The notes beneath the pieces are model-generated. The model had not been told where the DNA came from, ran no database searches, and worked only from the letters and a program-made list of their open reading frames with translations. A DNA stretch of 7,362 bases, taken from Clostridiales bacterium. Its GTDB lineage: Bacteria > Bacillota > Clostridia > Oscillospirales > Oscillospiraceae. A program made the translations under genes and the position numbers. Within the stretch, counting starts at the first letter, position 1. Every line of letters begins with the position of its first letter. This document shows positions 1-6,657 of this stretch, piece after piece. The stretch is taken from positions 1 through 7,362 of the forward strand of contig PITX01000061.1 of the NCBI GenBank assembly GCA_017577345.1. The letters are read 5' to 3'.

Positions 1-342
1 GCACCGGAGGATGCAAATGTGAAGAATGCATCATTATCTGCATTGACGTCCGATACAGAATATGATATACTGATAACCGGAGATATGGATGCGGCGGGGG
101 AGCTGACGCTGCTTGCGACAAGGGAGCTTCCGGATCTGGAGGTTCTGGTAGCAGGACATCACGGATCAAAGTATTCTACCTGCGAGGCACTTCTGCGCGA
201 GACTGCGCCCGATACGGTGATCATCTCCGTAGGCGAGAATACCTACGGTCATCCCGCACAGGAGGTACTGGATCGGATCGCGGCGATCGGTGCTGCTGTC
301 TACCGCACCGATCTGGACGGGACAATTACGATAACGAGGTAA
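1..342 (+). CDS. comEC: ComEC/Rec2 competence protein, C-terminal fragment (metallo-beta-lactamase-like domain)
   Basis: This is the 3' end of a gene that begins before the window; reading frame 1 is open from base 1 to the TAA at 340-342, leaving 113 residues. ComEC forms the membrane channel that takes up single-stranded DNA during transformation, and many members carry a C-terminal metallo-beta-lactamase-like domain thought to act on the incoming DNA. The fragment matches the end of that domain: ITGDMDAAGE at about residues 25-34 of the fragment, the metal-ligand motif AGHHGS at 51-56, and SVGENTYGHP at 76-85, followed by a typical terminal strand pair ending YRTDLDGTITI. A GTG at base 19 is only an internal valine codon and not a start, since these motifs belong to a much longer protein. 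holA follows after 4 bases, the comEC-holA linkage known from Bacillus. The channel part lies outside the window, so whether the gene is intact cannot be judged. Confidence 0.9.
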   Translation, partial: APEDANVKNASLSALTSDTEYDILITGDMDAAGELTLLATRELPDLEVLVAGHHGSKYSTCEALLRETAPDTVIISVGENTYGHPAQEVLDRIAAIGAAVYRTDLDGTITITR

Positions 343-346
343 CAAA

Positions 347-1384
347 ATGGTCAAAAAGCCGACCGGAAATTCTGCCGGAGTGGAACAACTGAAAAGCGAT
401 CTGAAGGCAAAAGCACCGGGACGGTTTTATGTCTTATACGGCGAGGAGGACTACCTGCGCCGGTACTATCTGGAACAGCTCAAAAAGCAGCTTCTGGACG
501 ATCTGACAGCGGACTTTAACTTCCACCGCCTGAACACGGAGAATTTTTCCGCTCAACTGCTTGCCGACTGCATGGAGGCACTGCCGATGATGGCGGAGCA
601 TAGCCTGATTCTGGCAGAGGATGTGGATATCTTTGGCAGTTCGGACGCGGAGCATCTGTGCGGGCTTTTGTCGGACATTCCCGATTATTGCTGTCTGGTG
701 CTGACCTACGGCGAGTTCAAGCCCGATAAACGCAAGAAAAAGCTGTGGGATACGATCGAAAAGAACGCGGTACTGGCGGAATTCCGCTACCAGTCGGAAA
801 GTGACCTGCGTGCATGGATCCGACGGCATTTCGAGCATGAAAAAAAGTCGATCGCGCCGGAGCTCTGCGGGTATCTTTTGCAGCAGTGCGGTCTTTCCAT
901 GACGCGACTGGACGCGGAGATCAGCAAAATCTGTGCCTATTCCGGCGCGGATACGATCGTGCGGGCGGATATTGATGCAGTCGTTGAGCCGACACTGGAT
1001 GCTGTCGTGTTCCAGCTGACGGATGCGCTTGCACTGCGCCGCTTCGATCAGGCACTGGAGCTTTTGCACAAGCTCTTAAAAATGCAGAACGATGCCATTC
1101 CGCTCGTTGCGGCGATCGGCGCACAGATGCGCCGCCTGAACGCGGCAAAAATCCTGCTGGATGAGGGCAAATCTGCCGAGGAACTGGCACAGCTATGCGG
1201 TATGCCGTCCTTTGCCGCGACCAAAACGATGGGACAGGCACGGCGGTTTTCCGAGCAGTTCTGCCAAAAAGCCGTTCTGCTCTGCTGCGAAACGGACTAT
1301 CAGCTTAAAACCTCCTACAGTGAGGAGGAACGGCTTGTGGAGCTGCTGATTTTGCAGCTTGCTGAGGAGGCACGCCATGATTAA
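347..1384 (+). CDS. holA: DNA polymerase III delta subunit (clamp loader)
   Basis: The 345-residue product matches HolA/YqeN in length and layout. Delta is the subunit of the clamp loader that opens the sliding beta clamp so that it can be placed on primed DNA during replication. The diagnostic N-terminal stretch FYVLYGEEDYLRR is at residues 27-39, followed by the degenerate AAA+-like domain (to about 210, including AEHSLILAEDVD and a LTYGEFKPDKRKK segment) and an all-helical C-terminal domain with the typical FQLTDAL and LLHKLLKMQNDAIPLVAAI segments. As expected for delta, no working Walker A motif is seen. The start at 347 is supported by GAGG at 336-339, 7 bases upstream and inside the end of comEC. 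The stop codon lies inside rnmV, which starts 8 bases before holA ends. The linkage to comEC is conserved in Firmicutes and probably reflects co-transcription rather than shared function. Confidence 0.93.
   Translation: MVKKPTGNSAGVEQLKSDLKAKAPGRFYVLYGEEDYLRRYYLEQLKKQLLDDLTADFNFHRLNTENFSAQLLADCMEALPMMAEHSLILAEDVDIFGSSDAEHLCGLLSDIPDYCCLVLTYGEFKPDKRKKKLWDTIEKNAVLAEFRYQSESDLRAWIRRHFEHEKKSIAPELCGYLLQQCGLSMTRLDAEISKICAYSGADTIVRADIDAVVEPTLDAVVFQLTDALALRRFDQALELLHKLLKMQNDAIPLVAAIGAQMRRLNAAKILLDEGKSAEELAQLCGMPSFAATKTMGQARRFSEQFCQKAVLLCCETDYQLKTSYSEEERLVELLILQLAEEARHD
1364..1370 (+). promoter_or_regulatory. Shine-Dalgarno site that fixes the rnmV start
   Basis: GAGGAGG sits 6 bases before the ATG at 1377. 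This supports 1377 over the in-frame TTG at 1359, which would add six residues (MLRRHA) not seen at the start of RNase M5 proteins. The site lies within the last codons of holA, so rnmV translation is probably helped by ribosomes finishing holA. Confidence 0.8.
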
Positions 1385-1964
1385 GCTGCGGCAGGCGATC
1401 GTTGTGGAGGGGAAATACGACAAAAATACGCTTTCCCAGCTGGTCGATGCGCCGATTTTTGAGACAAACGGCTTCGGCGTGATGCACGATAAGGCTCTGC
1501 TTGATTTCCTGCGCCGTGTCGCGGAGAAACGCGGCCTGATCATTCTGACCGACTCTGACGGCGCAGGCTTTGTCATTCGGAACTATCTGAAGGGTGCGCT
1601 GCCGAAGGACAAGGTGCTGCACGCCTATATTCCCGATATCTGCGGCAAGGAACGCCGCAAGGCACAGCCGGGGAAAGAGGGCAAGCTTGGCGTGGAGGGC
1701 ATGACGCCAGAGACCCTGCTTGCCGCGCTGAAAAATGCCGGGGCAGAGACCTCCGACGCCGCACTGCCTTCGTCGCAGATCACAAAAACAGACCTGTTTC
1801 TTGCCGGGCTTTCCGGTGGGGAAAACAGTGAACAAAAGCGAAAGGCACTGCAGATGGCACTGCAGCTGCCGGAGCATCTGGGAAGCAATGCATTCCTTGA
1901 CGCGCTCAATCTGATGATGACGCGGGAGGAATTTCTGAAACACTACGGAGTAAACAATGATTGA
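1377..1964 (+). CDS. rnmV: Ribonuclease M5 (5S rRNA maturation)
   Basis: RNase M5 cuts both strands of the 5S rRNA precursor, together with ribosomal protein L18 in Bacillus, to give mature 5S rRNA. The 195-residue product is slightly longer than the Bacillus enzyme (about 186). The N-terminal Toprim domain has the catalytic glutamate in IVVEGKYD (E11), ETNGFG at 29-34, and the acidic motif LTDSDGAG at 57-64 with D59 and D61. The RNase M5 hallmark GKLGVEGMTPETL follows, where the Bacillus protein has a GIGVEHASVESI segment, and then the C-terminal DUF4093 region with DLFLAGLSGG and a final DALNLMMTREEFL helix. Overlaps of 8 bases link it to holA upstream and to the ABC-F gene downstream. In Bacillus the gene sits beside ksgA instead, so this position differs from the classical one. 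The segment KALQMALQL is encoded by a small 12-base direct duplication. A distant Toprim paralogue is possible but less likely given the GVEG motif. Confidence 0.92.
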   Translation: MIKLRQAIVVEGKYDKNTLSQLVDAPIFETNGFGVMHDKALLDFLRRVAEKRGLIILTDSDGAGFVIRNYLKGALPKDKVLHAYIPDICGKERRKAQPGKEGKLGVEGMTPETLLAALKNAGAETSDAALPSSQITKTDLFLAGLSGGENSEQKRKALQMALQLPEHLGSNAFLDALNLMMTREEFLKHYGVNND

Positions 1965-3825
1965 TATTGCAGTAAACGGACTGATCAAGTCCTTTGAAGT
2001 CGGCTCGATCCTGCTTGACGGACTGTCCTTTGATGTACATGAGGGCGAATGTGTCGGCATCATGGGACGCAACGGCTGCGGGAAAACAACGCTGTTCCGA
2101 CTTCTGACCGGAGAAATTTCTCCCGACGAGGGAGAAATCATGATCAATTCCGGCAAGAAGCTCGGGCTGATTTCGCAGATCCCGCACTATCCGGACGGCT
2201 ACACGGTCGAGGATGTCCTGCGGACGGCATTTGCCGGCTTAGAGGTGATGCGGCGGAAAATGGAGGAGCTTGCGGAAAAGCTGACTGCCAGTGCGCCGAA
2301 GGCCCTGTTAGATGAATATGACCGCCTGAGCAACGCCTACCATGTCGGCGGCGGCTATGAGCAGGACACGGAGGTCGATAAGATCTGCAACGGTCTGGGG
2401 ATACCGCAGGCGATGCGTTCGCAGGAATTTGACCGCCTTTCCGGCGGCGAAAAGACGCGGGTCAATCTGGCACGCCTGCTGCTGGAAAAAACGGATATAC
2501 TTCTGCTGGATGAGCCGACCAACCACCTCGACCTCAGAAGTGTGGAATGGCTGGAGGACTACATCCTGAAATTCAAGGGCACGGTGCTTACCATTTCCCA
2601 TGACCGCTATTTTCTTGACCGTGTGGTAGACAGAATTGTTGAGATTTCTGCCGGAAAAGCAGAATTTTACAGCGGCAACTACACATTCTATCTGCAGGAA
2701 AAGCAGGAACGCTTCAACCGTCAGCTCAAGCAGTATGAGCAGGAGCAGGCCAAGCTCAGGCAGCTTGGCTACACGGTGGAGCGCATGAAGGGCTGGGGCA
2801 TCAACAACCGCGTGCTTTACCGCCGCGCCATGTCCATTCAGCACCGCATGGAGCGGATGGAAAAGACGGAGCGTCCGACCAAGGAAAAGACGATGCGCGC
2901 CCGATTCGGGGAAAAAGAATTCCACGGCGATGAGGTATTGTCCGTCAAGGGGCTGAAAAAGACTTTCGGGGAGCGAACGCTCTTTTCCGATGTGGAGCTG
3001 AAGGTCACGGGCGGTGAGCGTATTGCGCTGCTCGGTGACAACGGAAGCGGAAAAACGACCTTTCTCCGTGTGCTTTTGGGCGAGCTGGCAGGGGAGGGCA
3101 AGATCAAATTCGGTCCCTCCGTCAAGTCGGCGTATCTGCCGCAGGTCATCCACTTTTCTCATCCGGAGCGCACGCTATACGACACGATGCTCTACGAGAA
3201 AAACTGCACGCCGCAGTCGGCGCGTGACCGACTGGGTGCTTTCCTGTTTTCGGGCGAGGATGTGTTTAAGACGGTCGGCACGCTGTCCGGCGGCGAACAG
3301 TCCAGACTGCGGCTGTGTATGCTGATGGACGAGAAGATCAACCTGCTGATTTTGGACGAGCCGACCAACCACCTTGATGTTGCATCCCGCGAATGGGTGG
3401 AATGTGCGATCGACGAATATGAGGGAGCTTTGATTTTCGTTTCACACGACCGTTACTTTGTGGACAAATTTGCGACCCGTGTCTGGGAGCTGGAAAACGG
3501 CACCATCCGGGATTATCCGTGCGGCTATGCAAAGTACCGCTCCATCAAGGAGCATGAGGCGGCACAGCGGATACAGCAGCCGAAAAGGAAGGAAAAAGCG
3601 GTAATAACCGTCGGCAGTAAGGAGCTGGAGAAGCTTGTCCGCCGCTTAGAGCGAGAGATCAGCGCACAGGAGCAGAAGCTGAGCGATCTGGATGCGGCGA
3701 TCTCCGCCGCGGCGACGGACTATCAGGAGCTGCTGTGTCTGACGCAGGAGAAACAGGCAGAGGAAGAAAAACTGGAAACACTGATGGCGCAGTGGGAAGA
3801 AGCCGCTGCGGCACTGGAAGATTGA
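1957..3825 (+). CDS. ABC-F ribosome-associated ATPase (YdiF-like)
   Basis: ABC-F proteins have two ATPase domains in one chain and no membrane segments. They bind the ribosome E site and either help stalled translation or displace antibiotics. Domain 1 has Walker A GRNGCGKT (37-44), signature LSGGEKTR (161-168), Walker B with D185/E186 followed by PTNHLD, and switch H215. A basic, mostly helical inter-domain linker runs from about 236 to 312. Domain 2 has Walker A GDNGSGKT (360-367), signature LSGGEQSR (443-450), D467/E468 and H497. A KRKEK stretch is followed by a charged coiled-coil tail (about 552-622) like that of Bacillus YdiF. All catalytic residues are present, and 622 residues is normal for this subgroup. 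GGAG at 1947-1950 lies 6 bases before the ATG, inside rnmV, giving an 8-base overlap. No leader peptide or attenuator precedes it, unlike many inducible resistance ABC-F genes, so a general translation role is the better inference. Resistance cannot be excluded from sequence alone. Confidence 0.94.
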   Translation: MIDIAVNGLIKSFEVGSILLDGLSFDVHEGECVGIMGRNGCGKTTLFRLLTGEISPDEGEIMINSGKKLGLISQIPHYPDGYTVEDVLRTAFAGLEVMRRKMEELAEKLTASAPKALLDEYDRLSNAYHVGGGYEQDTEVDKICNGLGIPQAMRSQEFDRLSGGEKTRVNLARLLLEKTDILLLDEPTNHLDLRSVEWLEDYILKFKGTVLTISHDRYFLDRVVDRIVEISAGKAEFYSGNYTFYLQEKQERFNRQLKQYEQEQAKLRQLGYTVERMKGWGINNRVLYRRAMSIQHRMERMEKTERPTKEKTMRARFGEKEFHGDEVLSVKGLKKTFGERTLFSDVELKVTGGERIALLGDNGSGKTTFLRVLLGELAGEGKIKFGPSVKSAYLPQVIHFSHPERTLYDTMLYEKNCTPQSARDRLGAFLFSGEDVFKTVGTLSGGEQSRLRLCMLMDEKINLLILDEPTNHLDVASREWVECAIDEYEGALIFVSHDRYFVDKFATRVWELENGTIRDYPCGYAKYRSIKEHEAAQRIQQPKRKEKAVITVGSKELEKLVRRLEREISAQEQKLSDLDAAISAAATDYQELLCLTQEKQAEEEKLETLMAQWEEAAAALED

Positions 3826-3834
3826 ATAATAGAT

Positions 3835-3840
3835 AGGAGG
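3835..3840 (+). promoter_or_regulatory. Strong Shine-Dalgarno for the Mrp-family gene
   Basis: A perfect AGGAGG lies 8 bases before the ATG at 3849, in the 23-base gap after the ABC-F gene. The gap holds no recognisable terminator or promoter, so read-through from the upstream genes is likely. Confidence 0.8.
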
Positions 3841-3848
3841 AAAGAATC

Positions 3849-4673
3849 ATGAGTGAACAATGTACCGGTAATTGCGCAAGCTGCGGCGAGAGCTGCGCAG
3901 ACCGCAAGGCGGAGAGCCTGCTTGCGGAGCTGAATAAAAATGCCAAGGTCGGCAAGGTGATCGCGGTCGTCTCCGGCAAGGGCGGCGTAGGAAAGAGCAC
4001 CGTTACATCCATGCTGGCGACGGCGATGCAGCGCGCAGGTAAGCGTGCTGCCATTCTGGACGCGGATATTACGGGACCTTCCATTCCGAAGGCGTTCGGC
4101 CTGAAGCAGGTCAGCGGCGCAAGTGAAGAGGGCTTCTATCCGGCAGTGACGAAGTCCGGCATTCAGGTGATGTCGATCAATCTTCTTCTGGATGATGCAA
4201 ACGATCCTGTCCTGTGGCGCGGACCGATCATTGCAGGCGCGGTGAAGCAGTTCTGGACGGATGTGTTCTGGGATGATGTGGATTATCTGTTTGTGGACAT
4301 GCCTCCCGGAACGGGCGATGTGCCGCTGACGGTGTTCCAGTCCCTGCCCATTGACGGCGTGATCATTGTTACTTCTCCGCAGGAGCTGGTGTCGATGATC
4401 GTCGGCAAGGCAGTGCGTATGGCGAATATGATGCACATTCCCGTCCTCGGCGTTGTGGAGAATTACAGCTATTTCCGCTGCCCGGACTGCGGCAAGCGCC
4501 ATGCCATTTACGGCGAAAGCCATTTGGCACAGATCGCGGAGGAATATCATCTTCCCGTACTGGCACAGCTTCCAATCGACCCCGCTGTTGCGGAAAAATG
4601 CGACAGCGGCAGGGCAGAGGAGCTGGACACGGCGGAAATTGATGCCGCCGTTGCCGCAATCAGCAAAATTTAA
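3849..4673 (+). CDS. mrp: Mrp/NBP35-family iron-sulfur carrier ATPase
   Basis: Proteins of this family (Mrp, ApbC, Nbp35) are cytosolic P-loop ATPases that bind a labile 4Fe-4S cluster, usually as dimers, and pass it to target enzymes. The 274-residue product has a deviant Walker A GKGGVGKST (43-51) with the second lysine K44 typical of the MinD/Mrp class, LDADITGPSIP (70-80), and VDMPPGTGD (149-157). The C-terminal cluster-binding pair is CPDC at 211-214, in the context ENYSYFRCPDCGK. The N-terminus adds four cysteines, C5, C9, C12 and C16 (spacing CX3CX2CX3C), seen in the short Clostridia-type members. The N-terminal DUF59/MIP18 domain of longer Mrp proteins is absent. The gene stands 23 bases after the ABC-F gene and 57 bases after it comes the adaptor operon. 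No obvious client enzyme is adjacent, so the target is unknown. The family assignment is secure; the symbol is used in the broad sense. Confidence 0.93.
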   Translation: MSEQCTGNCASCGESCADRKAESLLAELNKNAKVGKVIAVVSGKGGVGKSTVTSMLATAMQRAGKRAAILDADITGPSIPKAFGLKQVSGASEEGFYPAVTKSGIQVMSINLLLDDANDPVLWRGPIIAGAVKQFWTDVFWDDVDYLFVDMPPGTGDVPLTVFQSLPIDGVIIVTSPQELVSMIVGKAVRMANMMHIPVLGVVENYSYFRCPDCGKRHAIYGESHLAQIAEEYHLPVLAQLPIDPAVAEKCDSGRAEELDTAEIDAAVAAISKI

Positions 4674-4731
4674 GGAACAACGATCCATTTCTTTCGTCTG
4701 AAAGGTTAGAATACAATCATCGGAGGTATCT
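4674..4731 (+). other. Longest intergenic gap; possible operon boundary, with a weak hairpin
   Basis: These 58 bases separate the Mrp-family gene from the adaptor operon. They contain a short inverted repeat, CTTTC at 4691-4695 and GAAAG at 4700-4704 with a 4-base loop, but no following T-run, so it is a poor terminator. A TACAAT at 4712-4717 looks like a -10 box but would put the transcription start inside the ribosome binding site. A TAGAAT at 4707-4712 fits better but has no recognisable -35 partner. GGAGG at 4722-4726, 5 bases before the ATG at 4732, is a convincing Shine-Dalgarno. If the transport genes have their own promoter, it would have to be here or inside the Mrp gene. Confidence 0.4.
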
Positions 4732-5937
4732 ATGAAAAAACGGTTTATTGCGATTGCTCTGACGCTCCTGCTTTCGCTGATGCTTCTGGCAGGCTGCGGT
4801 ACGGAGCTGCCCGCGGTCTATGTGCAGTCCGTGAAGGACATTATGGGCTATGGCGCGATGGGCGAATTCAATGTCTGCGCAGGCTTGGTCGTGGCGCGTA
4901 ACGAGGTCAAAATCGAGCGCGACGAAAACCGCAAGATCGCAGAGCTGAAGGTCGAGCCGGGGCAGAGCGTTTCTGAGGGCGATGTGCTGTTTTCCTATGA
5001 CATGGATGAGATGCAGCTGACCATTGACAAGGCGGTACTGGAAATCGAGCAGCTTAAGAATTCCGTGACGGATTTTGACAGTCAGATCGCGGAGCTGGAG
5101 CAGGCAAAGGCGATCGCGCCGGAGTCGGAGCAGCTTTCCTATACCGTCCGCATCCAGACGCTGGAAACCGACAAAAAAGAGACGGAATATAACATTACAG
5201 TCAAGGAGCGCGAGCTGGAGACCCTGAAAAACACGGTCGGCAACGGGGATGTCACTTCTCCGGTCAACGGTCGCGTCAAGGCGATCAATGAGGAGGGCGG
5301 TTACGATGAATATTCCGGTATGCCGCTTCCCTATATCACACTGATCGAGGCGGGTGCCTACCGCGTCAAGGGCAAGGTGAACGAGCTCAACCGTAACGAC
5401 TTCTTTGCCGGTCAGAGCGTAGTTGTCCGCTCCCGTTCCGATGCGCAGATGACATGGACAGGCGTGATCGCGGAGATTGACAGCAACCCCGAAGAATCCA
5501 ATAATATGGGTTTCTATTACGGTGTCGAGGATGAAATGACTTCCTCCAACAGCTATCCGTTCTATGTCGATCTGGAGAGCATGAACGACCTGCTGCTCGG
5601 TCAGCATGTCTATATTGAGCCGGACGGCGGTCAGACCGAGGAGAAGACCGGACTGATGCTGGATGCTTCGTATGTGATGGGCTCGGAGGAAGAGGGCTTC
5701 TTCGTCTGGGCGGCAAACGGGAGCGGCAAAATCGAAAAGCGCAGTGTGACCGTCGGCGCATTGGACGAGTTTATGTATCAGTATGAGATCCTTGACGGTC
5801 TGACGGCGGAGGATCTGATCGCCTTCCCGGATGAGAGCGTGCAGGAGGGCGCACCCGTGACGGATATCCCGACGGCACAGGAGATGCCGATGGATGAGGG
5901 AATTGCCTTTGAGGGCGAGCTCGGCGGAGGGTATTGA
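4732..5937 (+). CDS. Lipoprotein adaptor of an ABC export system (HlyD/MacA/YknX-like)
   Basis: Adaptors of this type link an ABC permease to partner proteins or to the substrate outside the membrane, as MacA does in MacAB and YknX in YknWXYZ. The 401-residue product begins with a lipoprotein signal: basic KKR, a leucine-rich core and the lipobox LLAGC with C22 as the predicted lipid-modified residue. The first half of the biotinyl-lipoyl-like fold includes VEPGQSVSEGDVL (74-86). A charged coiled-coil hairpin of about 35 residues per arm spans roughly 99-169, and the second half-fold has SPVNGRV (176-182). A beta-barrel region follows (GAYRVKGKV from about 208), and a membrane-proximal segment LDASYV (310-315) up to about 342 resembles the corresponding part of MacA. 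The tail (about 345-401) is acidic and ends in three glycines; those codons also form the Shine-Dalgarno for the next gene, 3 bases downstream. The substrate cannot be predicted. Confidence 0.87.
   Translation: MKKRFIAIALTLLLSLMLLAGCGTELPAVYVQSVKDIMGYGAMGEFNVCAGLVVARNEVKIERDENRKIAELKVEPGQSVSEGDVLFSYDMDEMQLTIDKAVLEIEQLKNSVTDFDSQIAELEQAKAIAPESEQLSYTVRIQTLETDKKETEYNITVKERELETLKNTVGNGDVTSPVNGRVKAINEEGGYDEYSGMPLPYITLIEAGAYRVKGKVNELNRNDFFAGQSVVVRSRSDAQMTWTGVIAEIDSNPEESNNMGFYYGVEDEMTSSNSYPFYVDLESMNDLLLGQHVYIEPDGGQTEEKTGLMLDASYVMGSEEEGFFVWAANGSGKIEKRSVTVGALDEFMYQYEILDGLTAEDLIAFPDESVQEGAPVTDIPTAQEMPMDEGIAFEGELGGGY
5926..5931 (+). promoter_or_regulatory. Shine-Dalgarno for the ABC ATPase, inside the adaptor gene
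   Basis: GGAGGG lies 9 bases before the ATG at 5941 and is formed by the last glycine codons of the adaptor gene, whose TGA is at 5935-5937. This arrangement suggests coupled translation of adaptor and ATPase. Confidence 0.7.
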
Positions 5938-5940
5938 CAG

Positions 5941-6657
5941 ATGCTGCTTGAAATGAAAGACATCTGCAAGGACTATCCGCAGGGCAAGGACACCGTCCGC
6001 GTCCTCAAGGATGTCTGCCTGCAGGTGGAGGAGGGGGATTATCTTGCCATCATGGGACCCTCAGGCTCCGGCAAGACGACCCTGATGAATTTGATCGGCT
6101 GTCTGGATGTGCAGAGCGCCGGCACATACCTTTTAGACGGCGAAGACTTAAGCAATGCGGGAAGCAACCGCCTTGCTCAGGTGCGCAACCGTCTGCTCGG
6201 CTTTGTGTTTCAGAGCTTTTATCTGCTGCCCAAGCTGAACGCGATCGACAATGTGGCACTGCCGCTGATGTATGCCGGTGTGCCGAAAAAGGAACGCCGT
6301 GAACGCGCCATAGAGGCACTGATAACCATGGGTTTGGAGGAACGAATGAACTTCCGCCCCAATCAGCTTTCCGGCGGCCAGTGCCAGCGCGTCGCCATTG
6401 CACGCGCCATTGTCGGCAATCCGAAGCTATTGCTTGCCGATGAGCCGACCGGCGCGTTGGATACCGCGTCGGGCAATCAGATCATGGATATTTTCGACCG
6501 ACTGAACGCAGCCGGCACGACGATCATCATGATCACGCATGAAAGAGCGATCGCGGAGCGTGCAAAGCACATCCACTATATCCGCGACGGCGTTCTCACC
6601 ACGGATGAAGAGAACGAGGCACCGGAGGACGGAGAGGCGGGTGAGGATAATGCGTAA
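5941..6657 (+). CDS. ABC transporter ATPase, MacB/LolD/YknY type
   Basis: This is the ATP-hydrolysing subunit that would drive a MacB- or YknZ-type permease at the inner face of the membrane. The 238-residue product has Walker A GPSGSGKTT (39-47), a Q-loop VFQSFYLLPKLNA, signature LSGGQCQR (143-150), Walker B LLLADEPTGALD with D167/E168, and switch H200 in MITHE. The ADEPTGALD form, the Q-loop context and the length are typical of the MacB/LolD/FtsE-like group, in which the ATPase is usually separate from, or fused to, a four-helix permease; here it is separate. The signature has cysteine at 148, where family members usually have glutamine. The end is a strongly acidic tail (about 221-238), encoded by a purine-rich stretch with several Shine-Dalgarno-like runs. 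It starts 3 bases after the lipoprotein adaptor gene and overlaps the second adaptor gene by 8 bases. The permease is expected downstream. The substrate is unknown; macrolides, peptides or toxins are all known for relatives. Confidence 0.93.
   Translation: MLLEMKDICKDYPQGKDTVRVLKDVCLQVEEGDYLAIMGPSGSGKTTLMNLIGCLDVQSAGTYLLDGEDLSNAGSNRLAQVRNRLLGFVFQSFYLLPKLNAIDNVALPLMYAGVPKKERRERAIEALITMGLEERMNFRPNQLSGGQCQRVAIARAIVGNPKLLLADEPTGALDTASGNQIMDIFDRLNAAGTTIIMITHERAIAERAKHIHYIRDGVLTTDEENEAPEDGEAGEDNA
6640..6644 (+). promoter_or_regulatory. Probable ribosome binding site of the second adaptor
   Basis: GGTGA can pair with the part of the anti-Shine-Dalgarno beyond the core GGAGG and ends 5 bases before the ATG at 6650. 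A stronger GGAGAGG at 6631-6637 is 12 bases away, rather far. Either site lies within the ATPase gene. The start is otherwise fixed by the basic N-terminus and membrane helix that follow it. Confidence 0.45.

Noticed and set aside
19..21. GTG as the start of a separate 107-residue gene
   Set aside because: The same frame is open to base 1 and the translation is the end of the ComEC metallo-beta-lactamase-like domain, so the GTG is internal.
1844..1865. 12-base tandem duplication (GGCACTGCAG twice) in rnmV
   Set aside because: It stays in frame and encodes ALQMALQ in a helix. It is most simply a small coding repeat with no sign of a regulatory role.
2308..3162. Minus-strand open frame of 284 codons opposite the ABC-F gene
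   Set aside because: It lies wholly inside the intact ABC-F gene on the other strand, has no ribosome binding site that stands out, and resembles no known protein. The similar minus-strand frames at 1305-2156 and 4717-5607 are rejected for the same reason.
3723..4688. Long open frame of 321 codons on the minus strand opposite the Mrp-family gene
   Set aside because: It is antisense to a clear, conserved protein. Its translation shows no recognisable domain and is rich in His, Arg and Ala, as expected for a mirror frame of GC-rich coding DNA.
4691..4704. CTTTC/GAAAG inverted repeat after the Mrp-family gene as a terminator
   Set aside because: The stem is only 5 A/T-rich pairs and no T-run follows, so it does not meet the usual form of an intrinsic terminator.
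4707..4717. TAGAAT/TACAAT as a promoter -10 box for the adaptor operon
   Set aside because: No acceptable -35 hexamer lies 16-18 bases upstream. TACAAT would start transcription within the Shine-Dalgarno at 4722-4726.
5110..6554. Two GCGATCGC octamers (5110-5117 and 6547-6554), like the HIP1 repeat of cyanobacteria
   Set aside because: There are only two copies, both inside codons for Ala-Ile-Ala, and GCGATC is frequent here because Ala-Ile pairs often use GCG-ATC. The gene content does not fit a cyanobacterium.
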